A DNA stretch of 64,000 nucleotides from Thamnaconus septentrionalis (lineage: Eukaryota; Chordata; Actinopteri; Tetraodontiformes; Monacanthidae): assembly GCA_009823395.1 (NCBI GenBank), contig CM020513.1, positions 7,051,001 to 7,115,000 on the forward strand, given 5' to 3'. How positions within the stretch are numbered: the stretch's first letter is position 1; every line of letters begins with the position of its first letter. Shown here piece after piece: positions 17,035 to 26,802 of this stretch. The notes below the pieces were generated by a model, which ran no database searches, was not told where the DNA came from, and saw only the letters and a program-made list of their open reading frames with translations. Position numbers and translations under genes: made by a program.

Positions 17035-19662
17035 GCAGACAGACAGATAGATAGATAGATAGATAGGGTGGAGGCTGGGTGTGGTGGTTGGGGCAGGGGG
17101 TGGTGGAGCTCCAGAGGGAGCAGGGACTCACCTGAGGTGGCCCCTGGCCGCCGCCCTGTGGACAGGCAGGTGCCCGGTGCCGCTGGCCAGGTCCGGTTGG
17201 GCTCCGTGCTCCAGCAGCAGCCGCACCAAGGCCGAGTTTCCCGAGCCGGCGCCGCCCATCAGGACACTCTCACCACTGTAGGTCTGCGCATTGACCCGGC
17301 TTCCTGAGTGGTGGGGAAGAGTAGGGGAGGGCACCTCAGTGTGGTCCCAGGCCCGTAATTGAATTATTCATTTTTTTTCTTTATTTTAAGAAAATTTGTC
17401 TTGTGACTTTTTGTGTTGTTTTAAAGCAGCTGCTGCAGGACAGATGTGTACGAGGCTGGGAGGGGGGAAATGTCAGAGCATAGCCACTGGAGTCAAGTGG
17501 ACTACACCGCTGGGGGGCGGAGTCACGGTTGGAAAGCGGCGTTGGCAGACTGACCGCAGTGCAGCAGGACCTCGGCGGCCTGCAGGTGGCCGTGCTCGGC
17601 AGCCACCGCCAGCGGCGTGGCGCCCGTGGCGTCCCGCTGGTCCACGCAGCCGCCGCCTCTCCGCAGCAGCAGCGTCAGCACGTCCGCATGGCCCCGCCTC
17701 GCCGCCTCGTGCACCGCCGTCCACTTCCGGGACGGGATCGGCTGCTCCGCCCAGGCGCCGTAAGCCAGGAGGGCGTGGCTTATCTCGTAGGACCCGCCTC
17801 TCACGGCTTCCGGAGAGAGGGAGAGGAAGAGAGAGGGGCCAGAGCGAAGGAGAGAGAAAGTGAGAGTCGAGGTCGGCTGTCAGTTGATGAGGCTCTGACG
17901 TCAGCCCTGAGGGATTGTGGGTAACTGAGCCAGGCAGGTGGACCAGGTGCCTCCGCCCACTTTTTTTTTGACAGATGGTGAAAATATCAGAAAGTTTCTC
18001 TCGAAAATCTACCCAACATCTGAGTGCAGTGCCACACACGGCCACCGGGGGGCACTGACTTGTTTTGACGGTAGTCCAAGGGTAGGCAAACTCTTTGACT
18101 GGTGGGCAACAATAGGTTCTAAAATTTGACAGAGTGGCAGGGGCAGATGGATGGAGTCTTTTGGTGACCCACCTCATAGGAGAAAAAATTCTATCATGGG
18201 ATATGTAGAAAACATTTGCCTTGATGTCGATTGAAGATGAACAAAAGTAGTTTCAACAAAATCTGTGTCTTTGAAGCCCCACGATATTTAGCTCTTTATT
18301 GAAATGCCTCTTCAAACACTGAAAAAATGGACGAAATACAGCTATTTCATAACTTACTCACTATTGATATCATTTCTTCAAGTTGGGTGGAACGGATGAA
18401 AAAGCTTAATGGGCCGCAGTTTGCCCAGGACTCCATCCGGTGGTAAGTGGAAGTAATTACCGAGCAGCAGCGGCGACTCGTCCCTGCCGTTGGTATCCAG
18501 CGGCGAGGCTCCGCCCTCAGCAGCTTCCTCACCAGGTCAGTCCGGCCAGTGCGAACCGCCAGCGTCAGCTCCGTCTCCCCCCCACACTGGTCTGGGCTGA
18601 GGGTCCGAGCTGCCGAAGACACAGCGCAGTCACACTTCTGGTCAGCCATGATGTCACTTCCTGTCAGCCCTGAGGAGCAGAGGCAGGGCAGGGTCTCCAG
18701 GACCGTGTGAGGAGTGCCACCCGGAGGCCGGAGGCCTCAGCTGCACCCGGCCGAAGGGTCAGCCAGCAGCCAGGAGTGGGGGTCCAGAGGAACACAAACT
18801 ACACAGTCAACATAACCATCACACTCAACACAACCATCACACTCAACACAACCAATACAACCAGAGGAAAACAAACAACACAATCAACACAATCAACACA
18901 ATCACAATCAACACAACCAACATAACCAATACAACTAGAGGAACACATTCAACATAACCAAAGGAACACAACCAAAACAACCAACAAAACCATCACACTC
19001 AACACAACCAATACAACTAGAGGAACACAACCGGCACAACCAAATCAATCAACACAACAAACACAACCTACACAATCAATACAAATAACATAACAAACAC
19101 ACTCAACACAACCGACGCACTCAACACAATCAACACAACCAGAGGAACACAACAAACACAATCAACACAAAAAGCAACTCAACCTAACCAACACAACCAG
19201 AGGAAGACAACCAACACAACCATCACAATCAACACAAAAAACACACTCAACACAACCAGAGGAAGACAACCAGCACAACAAACACAATCAAAACAACAAA
19301 CACACTCAACACAACCAACACAATCCACACAACCAGTCTGGTGACAGTCACCTGGCTGGATGGCAGTTGAGACCCTCAGGTGTTTGTTGTTGGCTGAGCT
19401 GGTGGTTGAGAGCAGAAGGAGGTCAGACAGTGATCAGCTGATCTTTGGGACGGAGAAGGTCAGAAAAGGTCAAAGAAAGTCAGCAGGATGTCAGAAGGTC
19501 AGACTGCTCTGCCCACCTGGTTGCCGTCTTCAGGTAGGCGTCCCTGCAGGAGTCGTGGATGCCGAGCTGGAGATGGAGGTCGTGGAGGTCGTGGAGGTCG
19601 TGGATGTTGTGGAACTCCTCCCCCTGAAGCTCCTCCCACTGCTGCTGCGGTACTTGGCTCAT
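14298..19662 (-). CDS. asb15: ASB15-like ankyrin-repeat/SOCS-box gene, frame broken twice
   Basis: ASB proteins are substrate receptors of elongin B/C-cullin-5 ubiquitin ligases; ASB15 is a muscle-enriched member with an N-terminal UIM-like helix, an ankyrin array and a C-terminal SOCS box. Recognised exons, 5' to 3': 19662-19517, 18649-18461, 17806-17555, 17303-17132, 16307-15781, 15343-15190, 14458-14298. Ankyrin signatures include RKWTAVHEAARRGHADVL, GHLPVHRAAARGH and SPLHCAAEGGHAQCL, which align without gaps to ASB15 as I recall it. The frame is lost by a 1-nt deletion near 18511 and a 4-bp duplication at about 16081-16089. No exon for the first ankyrin repeat was found between 18650 and 19516. 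It may be a pseudogene or carry assembly errors. ASB14 is the alternative name; the neighbouring iqub supports asb15. Confidence 0.75.
14880..15130. repeat. TA-rich microsatellite, asb15 last intron
   Basis: Runs of TATA, CATA and TATG. The rest of this intron (14459-15189) shows no other feature. Confidence 0.85.
15781..16307 (-). pseudogene. asb15: asb15 ankyrin exon with 4-bp duplication
   Basis: Reading from 16307, the frame gives SVLELLLPLTSRKAL, SPLHCAAEGGHAQCL and AVSNGD, then the frame is lost. From about 16080 a second frame gives HALLLNAGAKTELDPLRCLL and continues intact to GPIS at the donor. The sequence at the break contains the tandem 4-mer GACTGACT (- strand). Removing one copy restores SNGDRLHALLLNAG, as in ASB15/ASB14. 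The exon is 527 nt, one more than the splice phases on either side allow, modulo 3. Confidence 0.8.
16325..17067. repeat. GACA/GATA (Bkm-type) satellite, asb15 intron
   Basis: About 740 bp of GACA units with interspersed GATA and GATAGCTA variants, filling nearly all of the intron between the exons ending at 17132 and starting at 16307. Its left edge is only about 18 bp from the acceptor. Confidence 0.97.
18075..18433. mobile_element. hAT-like non-autonomous element, copy A
   Basis: Begins near AAGGGTAGGCAAACTC and ends near CCGCAGTTTGCCCAGG, terminal sequences typical of hAT-like inverted repeats. The interior (GGTGACCCACCT, TTTGAAGCCCCACGA, CTTTATTGAAATG) is shared with copies at 28031-28361 and 58440-58692. 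No transposase is encoded. It lies in an asb15 intron, with its edge about 28 bp from exon 18649-18461. Confidence 0.75.
18461..18649 (-). pseudogene. asb15: asb15 ankyrin exon with 1-nt deletion
   Basis: The frame gives GETELTLAVRTGRTDLVRKLLRA and then breaks; the frame shifted by one gives ASPLDTNGRDESPLLL to the donor. Inserting one G in the run near 18510-18512 would give LLRAGASPLDTNG, the normal ankyrin loop. The length of 189 nt is one short of what the splice phase into exon 17806-17555 needs. The ATG at 18649 opens this frame, but homology begins only at GETELTLAV, so the true exon probably starts at an internal acceptor. Confidence 0.75.
18795..19345. repeat. A/C-rich minisatellite (CAACACAAC-type)
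   Basis: About 550 bp of imperfect units such as CACTCAACACAACCAACACA, with recurring AACCAGAGGAACACAA blocks. It occupies the place where asb15 exons for the first ankyrin repeat would be expected. Confidence 0.9.
19517..19662 (-). CDS. asb15: Probable N-terminal coding exon of asb15-like gene
   Basis: The - strand ATG at 19662 starts MSQVPQQQWEELQGEEFHNI, followed by a DLH repeat and then DLHLQLGIHDSCRDAYLKTA, ending at a GTGGGC donor. The segment LHLQLGIHDSCRDAY resembles the UIM-like helix (YDIQLSIQESIEA) near the N-terminus of ASB15. The frame stays open upstream, so the start is not certain. A 9-bp repeat encodes the DLH run. Confidence 0.55.
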
Positions 19663-20106
19663 GGCTCTGCAGACCAGCTCTTGGTGAAACCAGATGAGGA
19701 GATGATTTGCTGCTGGAGCCTGAACCCTGGAACCTGAACTCGGCTGAAGATGGTGAAGCAGAAGATGGTCGACAGCGAGGACGCGGTGCTTCCTCCAAAC
19801 CAGGAGGTCCAGCCAGCTCTCCCAGCCGAGGCTCCTCCCCTCAGGCTTCCTGGAGCTCTGGAGAAGACTTGATCTGCACTTCAGACGACGTGTCTCTCCT
19901 GGACTTGACCTCCTGACCTTCTGACCTCCTGACTGCCCGACCTTGATGGTGCTTCTGGTTGGTGCTGTTCTGAGATCTTCCTGGACCTGGTGAAACTCCT
20001 CCTCCTTCCTGCGGGGCTGCAGACACTCTTTCACCTGCAAGTCCGCTGGCAGCTCGCCTCTTTATACCGCCAAGCGTGACCTGCTTTCTGTGCTGGTGGT
20101 GGTGGT

Positions 20107-20146
<40 letters not shown>

Positions 20147-20993
20147 GGGGCCTCATGCCGGCGCCTATGGAACCCCAAAGCAGCAGTCATCCTTTGTGTA
20201 AACTAATCCAGGACTTTGGTCGAGATCCCGCCTGCATGATCCCACAATCCTCTGCTGCGTCTGTCTGGCACACGTCAACCCCGTGGCCCGTCTACAGTGT
20301 GGGCGAGGGGTTGTGTGTGTCGGGGAGGGGTGGAAATGGACGTAAATTAGTACATTTATTTTCGACGCCAACTCACGTTCGCTTCCACAGAGTTTGCGTT
20401 CAAAACCGTCATCCACGTCGCTGCAGGCAACACCACCGCAGGCAATACCAATACCACTGCATTCACAGCAACTGCGTACTGGCTGCGGCTAGCTAGCGTA
20501 GAGTTGGCTATGTCAGGATTGCCTTTTCTTTTCAGCTTTATTCAATTCCTTTGTGCAAGCCATCCATCCTGCACTTTATTGATTGTTGTGGAAAAATATT
20601 TTCAATTAAAACATTTCAACACAATTTAAACATTATTTCTAATGCAGTTCAAACTATGCGAACCATGTACTTTTTTGAAACCCTATTTTAAGTGACGATT
20701 CACCACTACTGGAGAGCCACTGGCTGTTGATGGTCACGGCCCCCGAGCACTGCGGAAAACGTCCTTTATTTTTCTCAATGAAAGTAGGCGACACTACGCT
20801 GGGCTAGATTGGCTGCTTGACTGAATCCACACCGCCTTTTTCTACCCCCCCGCCCCCCACCAGTTGTCCTCCCCCACTGCTCCCAGTGTGTCCCAGTAAT
20901 CCCAGCAGGACAGCTGGACCCCTCCCACTCAGCGAGACTGGACACACGAGTTTAGAACAACAGCAGAACCTGCGCGACTTTAAAGACAACGCG

Positions 20994-21031
<38 letters not shown>

Positions 21032-21630
21032 GCTAAGAGCCACTGCGTTGACCCCTCCTGACCTCTGCTGACGGGTATAGAAAATGAATGCATGAATATT
21101 TCACCGTTTTTCTCAATTGTTTAAAGACATTTTCTGAAAGCATGCCTCAAAAATCCACGCAGTGGTCAAAGCCTCTGAATGCACCTTGAGAGTTGGGCTA
21201 GGCATGCGAATGGCAAAGAGGAGAGGGGGGGCGGGACAGAGGTGACAAGGTGAGGATGACTGTGTGTGTGTGAGTGTGCGTGAGAGCTCGAGAGGGGGAG
21301 AGCAGCCGAACTATTCTGTCATTTTTTTTTCATGTTCTGATTGATTGGTGTGGTTGATTGGCCGACAGTAACCGGAGTTGAGCAATAAAGGACGCGCTGA
21401 TAAACGGTCTTCTTCCTTCCACCGTCCGGCTGGACGCAAAAGAATATATGACATTGCAGCTTCTTCTTTTCTTAATGGTCTTTTAAACACATAAACCTCA
21501 CTTTCACATGACGCGATTTAAAAAAAATAATAATAAAAAATAATAAATTATCTTTGAACTTCCGTTGAGAAAAAAAAGGAAAGGAAAGGAAAAAGAAAAC
21601 GAGACGCGTGACGCTTGAAACAGGAACATT
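19663..21630. other. Intergenic region between asb15-like gene and iqub
   Basis: No protein-coding exon recognised. It includes a (TG)n tract (20110-20144), a (CA)n tract (20996-21030), AT-rich stretches (20560-20690) and poly-A-like text (21518-21600). ndufa5, which I recall lying between ASB15 and IQUB in human, was looked for and not seen. Confidence 0.5.
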
Positions 21631-21636
21631 TTTATT
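21631..21636 (-). terminator. Candidate polyadenylation signal (minus strand)
   Basis: AATAAA on the - strand overlapping the stop codon of the small putative exon 21636-21749. Confidence 0.35.
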
Positions 21637-21749
21637 CAACCAACAGCAGCGACGGCTTGGTCACGTGGTTCTACCTGAGCAGCCGAGCAATCCTCGGGCG
21701 TGTCCTTCTCCTCTTCAGGCGTCTCCTTCTCCTCATCCTCCTCCACAAT
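21636..21749 (-). CDS. Putative acidic terminal exon of unknown gene
   Basis: A 37-codon open frame on the - strand follows an acceptor-like CTAAATTAG and ends with TGA overlapping AATAAA. It reads IVEEDEEKETPEEEKDTPED, then CSAAQVEPRDQAVAAVG. The Glu/Asp-rich composition could be a protein tail or chance from GAG/GAA-rich DNA. No upstream exon is recognised in the roughly 450 bp before iqub; a CAG-GTCAGC donor-like site near 21965 is possible. Function unknown. Confidence 0.25.
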   Translation of the reverse strand: MVEEDEEKETPEEEKDTPEDCSAAQVEPRDQAVAAVG

Positions 21750-22005
21750 CTAATTTAGATCAAAGAGAAATTTCTCACATCAAAGTCAGAGAAAAATAAA
21801 CGCGCCCCAAAATGGTTTTACGGCACCGCCCCGCTCCTCTTCTACATCCTGGAGCTTCGAGGGACGCTGTTTCGAGTTTTTATTTTTATTTTTGTTTTTG
21901 TTTTTTTTTTTTGTTTTCTATGCCCCGCACAACGGTAAAATGCCCATCAAGGATTCGCCGCTGACCTGTAAAGGAAGCGCCAACCGCGAAGCTCAGGCGT
22001 CGCTG

Positions 22006-22013
22006 TGACGTCA
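22006..22013. promoter_or_regulatory. CRE palindrome upstream of iqub
   Basis: A perfect TGACGTCA, 189 bp before the iqub start codon, in GC-rich promoter-like sequence. CREB/ATF binding is inferred. Confidence 0.5.
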
Positions 22014-22014
22014 C

Positions 22015-22028
22015 ATCACCATAGAAAC
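22015..22028. promoter_or_regulatory. X-box-like (RFX) site upstream of iqub
   Basis: ATCACCATAGAAAC matches the X-box consensus GTNRCCATRGYAAC at 12 of 14 positions and lies 174 bp before the start codon. RFX factors activate cilia genes through X-boxes, and IQUB is a cilia/flagella protein, so the position is meaningful. Confidence 0.5.
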
Positions 22029-22201
22029 GCGTCAACAGCGAGGACGGCGGAGCTGCTGCCGAGGTCCCTGGAGCGACATTTGACAGTGTGTTACAGTGTG
22101 TCGCACAGTTGTGGGTCCCCGCAACTCCCTAAGTGGGCTTAACGGCGCTAGCTTAGTTTAGCTCAGCTTAGCTTAGTTTATTTTGGCCCGGAGCAAGCAG
22201 C

Positions 22202-23135
22202 ATGTCAGAGCCGCAGGAAGGAACCGAGTCACGGGCCACCGAACAGCCGCCAGAGGGCAGCAGAGAGCCAAGGAGCGAGGCTGCGGCCACAGGTGGGAAG
22301 ATAACGATGATTGATTGATTGATTGATTGATTGAAGTAGTAAAGTTAGAAAGTCTATCAGGAGCCGCTACAGGCACAACGTAGTGACTGACCCCAGGTAG
22401 GTTTGGTCTCAGGTGGGTTGAACCCCACGTGGGTTGGACCTCAGGTGGGTTGGACCTCTGATGGGTTTGACCTCAGGTGGTTCTGACCTCAGTTACTTTG
22501 AACCCCACGTGGGTTGGACCTCAGGTGGGTTGGACCTCTGATGGGTTTGACCTCAGGTGGTTCTGACCTCAGTTACTTTGACCCCAGGTGAGTTTGATCT
22601 CAGGTGGGTTGGACCCCAGGTGAGTTTGACATCAGTTACTTTGACCCCAGGTGAGTTTGACCCCAGAGAGTTTGATCTCAGGTGGGTTGGACCTCAGGTG
22701 GGTCAAAGGCCACAGCAGAGTTTTTTTGATGAACTGCTCCCACTTCCTGAGTGTTGAAGGGAAGGTGAAGCTGTTGTCTTGGTCCGATGTTACCTGTGCA
22801 GGTGCAACGGAGGGAGGAGGAGCCAGCACCATGAACCAACCCGAAAATGCAGAGGCAACGGGTAAAAAACAGACCAAAAAAAATCTTTGGCTCAGATTTT
22901 AAGGCCGCTCCTTTGCTTTAAGTAATTATTATTTTTTTAAACGAATGCCTTTTATTTCACCGCCATGTTATTTCCAGTGAAGCTGGTGCTGCTGCCAGGA
23001 GGTCATGTGATCACCATGGCCTTCCCCGTCAGACTCTCCGTCCGGGACCTCAAGGCCCTCCTGGCGCCGGAGCTGCAGGTCCCTGTCGAGGTGCTGCGGG
23101 TCTCTGTGGATGGTACGAGGTCCCACTTCCTGTCT

Positions 23136-23203
<68 letters not shown>

Positions 23204-26200
23204 ACCCCTGACCCCCTGCTCTCCGCGTGCCTCTGTTCCTCAGGCGGCCTGTTGGAGGAGCAGCTGAGCCTTCTTGAGCTGGGAGTGTGGCCTCAGGGCT
23301 CCACCCAGATGGAGGTGAGCTCCGCCGACCCGGCCGCCCATCCGCTGTGCCCGCGGCGGCCAGCGGAGGGCAGCGGCGCCGCCGATGTCCTGACAGTTCG
23401 CGTGCAGACAGGTGAGGAAGCTCCTCCACCCGCCCCACCCACCCCCAACCCTCACACACCACATTTATCAAGAATAAAAGAAAACACTGCCGGTGGGAGG
23501 AAGCGCTTGCTAATCACCCCCAGTTCCGTTCCTCCGCCAGAAGGGGGCGTCGTCCAGGAGAAGGTGGTGGAGATCGAGCGGCGGAGCCAGAGGAAAGCCT
23601 TCCTGGGTGGATACCGCCACCGCCTGACCGGCGCCGAGTACCACCACGCCGCTGTGCAGACGCTGCCCAAGAAGAGGCCCGACAGAGGGTCAGAGGTCAC
23701 CAGCCGTGACACTCAGGTAGGGGACGCCTGGCGTCCAGGAGGGGTATTACAAACCATCGGCGCCTTCACAGCTGATGAGTGTGGAGCTTCCGAGAAGAAG
23801 CAAAGATTCTCCATGTCCTCGTGAAAAGATTCCTTCGTCTGTCCTCTGCGTCAGACGGTCCTGCTGAAGTCGGAGGTCCAGCAGTGTCCACACGAGGTCG
23901 CCACTCAGATGAGCATCGCCGGCTGCTTCGTGTCCTGCGCCAAGGACCGCGTTGTCAGTCCGGGGCCGTACGTCACCGGTGACCAGTTCCACGACCGCAG
24001 GCTGAAGGCCGTGAGTCCCGCACTTACACACACAGAGACACACACTGGCAGAAACACATTGTTTTCACCACTAGAGAGCGCTGCTGAGCACAGCGTGTAA
24101 AAAAAACAACCCACAACAACACAAAAGGAAATGTTGAGCCACGGATATAAAATATAGAGTTGCGAGCAGGTGGACACTGGCTAGCTAAAATCATCCTGGA
24201 CATCACCCTAAATCCTGACGGTAGCGCTTCGTTACCAGAATTACCTGTTACCGGGTCCGTAGTTTACCGACAAGACATTTTACTTTAGTTTTGTTCGTCC
24301 AGAACAATCAGTTTTATTAAAACAAAACTAGACTTCTGCTGTGTTTCAGTAGGGTTGGGTTGTGTGTCACTGATTGTTGCCCCCCCTTTGTGTTGCGTAG
24401 TCTCCCAATTTGGGATCAATAAAGTACCTCAATCTATCTATCTATCTATTGTGGGACTCTCGGGATTAAGTAACTGTACATCCAGCCTGGTTTTAGCTAA
24501 CGTTAGCGCCCCCGTCATGCTATTAGCATGTGTGAAGCTTCGCTCTATTTATAACAGCGGCGGTGCAGCTGTCCCAATGGGCGAGGGAGGGGAAGGGTGG
24601 GGTGTGTGTGTGTGTTGGGGAGAGTCGGGGGGGCTGGGATCCACATGCGCTAACGTGCACCTACCACTAGGGCGTCTCACACATACACGCAGTTTTATTT
24701 AACGAAGGTTTTATTTAAGCATATCTGAAAATAGTCCCCACGACGACGACAACAACGGCGCACCGGCCCCGAAACTGACGTCTTCTCACGCTCTGCCCAG
24801 GCGATCCGGCTGCAGGCGCTGACCCGGCGCTGGCTGGCCCAGCAGCGGGTGGCCCGGCTGCGGCGGCAGCGGGACCGGCGGCTGGCCTGGCTGGAGGCCA
24901 CGGAGCGAGGCTGGCGGCAGGAGAGGGAGGAGCAGCAGGCAGACCGTCGCCGCCGCTGGACCAACCCCCGGCGGAGGGAGGACTTCAACCTGCTCTACAA
25001 CGCCCTGGAGAGTAAGAACCATCAGAATGTTCTATTATAACGTTATAATAGTTTGTTTGCAGAGCACTTTATTTATTTATGAGCACTTTTCGAAGTTTCC
25101 CAAAGACACTTTGCGGACGTGAAGTTAAACATATCAGAATAAACTTCGCAATTGAAAAATACTTAAAACTTCTACTACTTAGAGTCAAAGTCACATGTCA
25201 CGTTACATTGCAGTGAAAGGTTGGTGTGGATGAACCTGACGTAATGGTGCATGCAAGTTTTGCAGAAACTAAAAAAGAGTTTAAAAAGAAATATATGTTT
25301 TCTAAAATACAAAGTTAAAACGATAGATACAGTAAGGGTGAAGTGTAATAAAGTCATATATCAATAAAGTCTGTCTATGTCTATGTCTATGTGTAATGCA
25401 ATAATATGGAATATAATATAATACAATAGCAGTAGTTGTATAATAATAATTATAGTGCGACAGTAATTGTGCCATAGTGCAGTATAGTATAATAGACATA
25501 GTAATATAATACAATTAATCACACGATTTTTGAAAAGTAATATATAATATAAAATATGGTATGTAATATAATATAAAATATAATATTTTATAAGGCTTTC
25601 TAACAGCTATTAAACATTTCCTTAACATAGGTTCACATAGAAAGAAAATTAATAAAACACAGCAAAGAAAACAGTGATCTATTCAAAAATAATATAATAA
25701 TATAACATATAAGATCATAATAATAATATATAACATATATGTCACATATAATAGAATATATACACTTTTTCATTTAAAAATAGTAAGCCTGGCGATCGCC
25801 ACCCATTAGCCCTGTTAGCCCCCCCACCACCACCACCACTCCCCCCTCCTCCTCCTCCCAGTGGCGGCCTGCTGACTGGCGGACTTGTGTGTGTTTCAGA
25901 GTGGTGGAGCGAGGAGGAGCACCGCATCAACACCACCATGCAGGGGGCGGCCAGGAGGGCGGCGCTGTGCGAACTGCTGGAGCAGGAGACGCAGCACATC
26001 GCCACCATCGGGCTGCACCGCAGCGCTGCACTCAGCGACACCTGGGACAGGAGCATCAGGAGGTTCCTGGACAAGGTCAGAGGTCAACGCCGCCGCTTCC
26101 GCGTGGACTCGAATGTGAAATGTAAAAAATGAAACGAGATTATAAGATTTTTATTTTCTTGACTTCTAACTACTGGCTGTGTTGTGATTGGAGCGTGTGA

Positions 26201-26767
26201 CACCGACACCCGCCCACCCGCCGTCATCGCCGACTACAGTTGGCTACTGAACTTTAGCAACGGCCACAACTTTATGCCCCTTTTTTAGTAACGGTGTGAA
26301 TTCAAGGCTCCGCCCCTTCTTTGACAGCCATTGACGGTCATTTTTAGTCTTTTTTGCAACCGACTCTGGCGCCCCCTGCTGGTGTCTGCCTCCTTTTTTT
26401 TGAGTCCGGAAGCTCCCCCCAACGATTCTAACAGGCAAAGCGGCCCCCAGCTGGCCCGTTACGGTACTGCAGGTCGAGGCTAATCTGGGCAGCAGTGCAA
26501 CTTTAAGTCAATGCTGAATCGGTGACTCGCGGGGTCGATGGCTCCTGAAGAGCTTTGCAGTGGGGCTTAACGCTGTTCCCGCCGTTCCAGTGCGCCGCCC
26601 CCTGCGGTGGGTGGCGGCTGACGGGCGGCCGGTAGAGATGGACAGCCTGCCCACCGCCAGGGCCCGCCTCCTGAGGGACATCTACACCCAGCTGACCACC
26701 TTCCCGGTGGACGTGGCCACCAGGCGGCGGGTCCTGGAGACCCTGAAGCACACCGTCCAGGTGGCAC

Positions 26768-26802
<35 letters not shown>

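Noticed and set aside
16500..17067. CRISPR-like array
   Set aside because: The regular pattern is a 4-bp GACA/GATA microsatellite without spacers, in a vertebrate genome.
20040..21630. ndufa5, expected between asb15 and iqub from human gene order
   Set aside because: No segment resembling the NDUFA5 protein was seen on either strand.
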